The notes under the pieces were generated by a model. The model saw only the letters and a program-made list of their open reading frames with translations, was not told where the DNA came from and searched no databases. A stretch of 64,000 nt of DNA from Ampullaceana balthica (lineage: Eukaryota > Mollusca > Gastropoda > Lymnaeidae): assembly GCA_944989445.1 (NCBI GenBank), contig CALYLW010000012.1:2504001-2568000 (forward strand). The letters run 5' to 3'. This document shows, piece after piece, positions 63,701 to 64,000 of the stretch. Positions within the stretch are counted from its first letter, which is position 1. The number at the start of each line of letters is the position of its first letter. The position numbers and the translations under genes are program-made.

Positions 63701-64000
63701 GGCCACCATCAGCGTCGCTGACAACATTGACGTGAACACAATAATGAGGACAGAGAAAATTGTGGCTTCCTGGCCGCCGAAATACAATCCCATGGGCGTG
63801 GAGGTCCAGTCAATGGCCGTGAGGAGGTAGCCAATGATACCCCCGGAACTTATCATCAGAGAATACACAGTGAAGATTTTCTCGTTTTGGTCAGAGTCCT
63901 TGGAGGCGTCGTTGAGGAGCGCCTCACAAGGCGTCAGTGATGCCTGGGTGGTGAAATCCAAGAGGACGACCCCACAAGTCAAGCCGATGAAACCGATTTT
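60778..64000 (-). CDS. SLC45A3: SLC45A3-like (prostein) sugar/proton carrier, C-terminal half
   Basis: Minus-strand exons 63251-64000 (runs off the window), 62172-62501 and 60778-61059, all phase 0. Major facilitator superfamily protein of the SLC45 family, whose members move sucrose-like sugars with protons across membranes. Visible: GVVLLDFTTQASLTPCEALL and YSLMISSGGIIGYLLTAIDW (helices about 4-5), a long Ser-rich cytoplasmic loop, FNIYYTDYVGQ|IVYGGNPNAP, YDEGVRVASWGLLLH, the loop FIERLTEKYGYKTTF, and ERGIGADIAVLDWSYFLSQV followed by two closing helices. YTDxVG, YDEGVR and GIGxDxAxLD place it nearest SLC45A3 rather than A1, A2 or A4. The N-terminal half, with the RxGRR motif and start, is not in the window. 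The tail SDKSSQRVRLA is short. Confidence 0.9.
61303..61812. mobile_element. MITE-like repeat family A, copy 5
   Basis: In the last intron of the SLC45A3-like gene. aaacaaagttttttactata and ataaatcccttatata at the left, taatataagggattt at the right, with ctgaaattttgatac and caaatttcagctcgatcgca inside. The middle (about 61370-61560) differs from the other copies and is GC-rich. Confidence 0.65.

Overview
This window is a piece of an animal nuclear genome. It is AT-rich, and its genes are split into small coding exons by introns with GT..AG ends. The best recognised proteins are a cytosolic cysteinyl-tRNA synthetase, an SLC45A3-like sugar/proton carrier and a transmembrane C-type lectin. The protein types, the very dense DNA-transposon debris and the long minisatellites would fit a lophotrochozoan, perhaps a mollusc. 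That placement is inference and no species can be named from the sequence.

Layout. (1) 147-3688 (+): the 3' part of a gene for a single-pass membrane C-type lectin with a cytoplasmic tail of about 630 residues. The tail carries two PPPY motifs and ends in a PDZ-type ETEI. Its introns and downstream DNA hold three perfect minisatellites with 21-, 15- and 18-bp units and a degenerate CCCTAA telomere-like block. (2) 8.5-11.9 kb: SINE and transposon debris. (3) 11.96-22.97 kb (+): a complete cysteinyl-tRNA synthetase gene with 16 coding exons. I could follow every exon junction in phase, to a 623-residue product. The intron after its ninth coding exon opens with 18 tandem 29-bp copies of the exon end plus its own splice donor. 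(4) 23-37.4 kb: gene-poor DNA with hAT, mariner, pogo/Tigger-like, SINE and MITE-like copies, plus a 660-bp CAA/CAG tract inside an interspersed element. (5) 37404-37632 and 54730-55496 (+): two exons with compatible phase that join to an unrecognised 331-residue Ser-rich protein across a 17-kb intron. That intron contains many nested transposons. (6) 60778-64000 (-): the C-terminal half of an SLC45A3-type transporter whose start lies outside the window.

The genes show no obvious joint pathway, as expected for neighbouring animal genes. The mobile DNA is the most structured part of the window. Several hAT-type elements have exact 8-bp target duplications. One hAT remnant still encodes a BED zinc finger and carries a second, smaller hAT-like element inserted four codons into that reading frame. 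A tRNA-Val-related element sits inside another hAT copy. A 718-bp GC-rich retroelement-like insert with a 12-bp duplication sits inside a DNA transposon. The most unusual observations are the splice-donor minisatellite in the cysteinyl-tRNA synthetase gene, the three flawless codon-length minisatellites around the lectin gene, and an apparent early stop that removes the usual lysine-rich tail of cysteinyl-tRNA synthetase.
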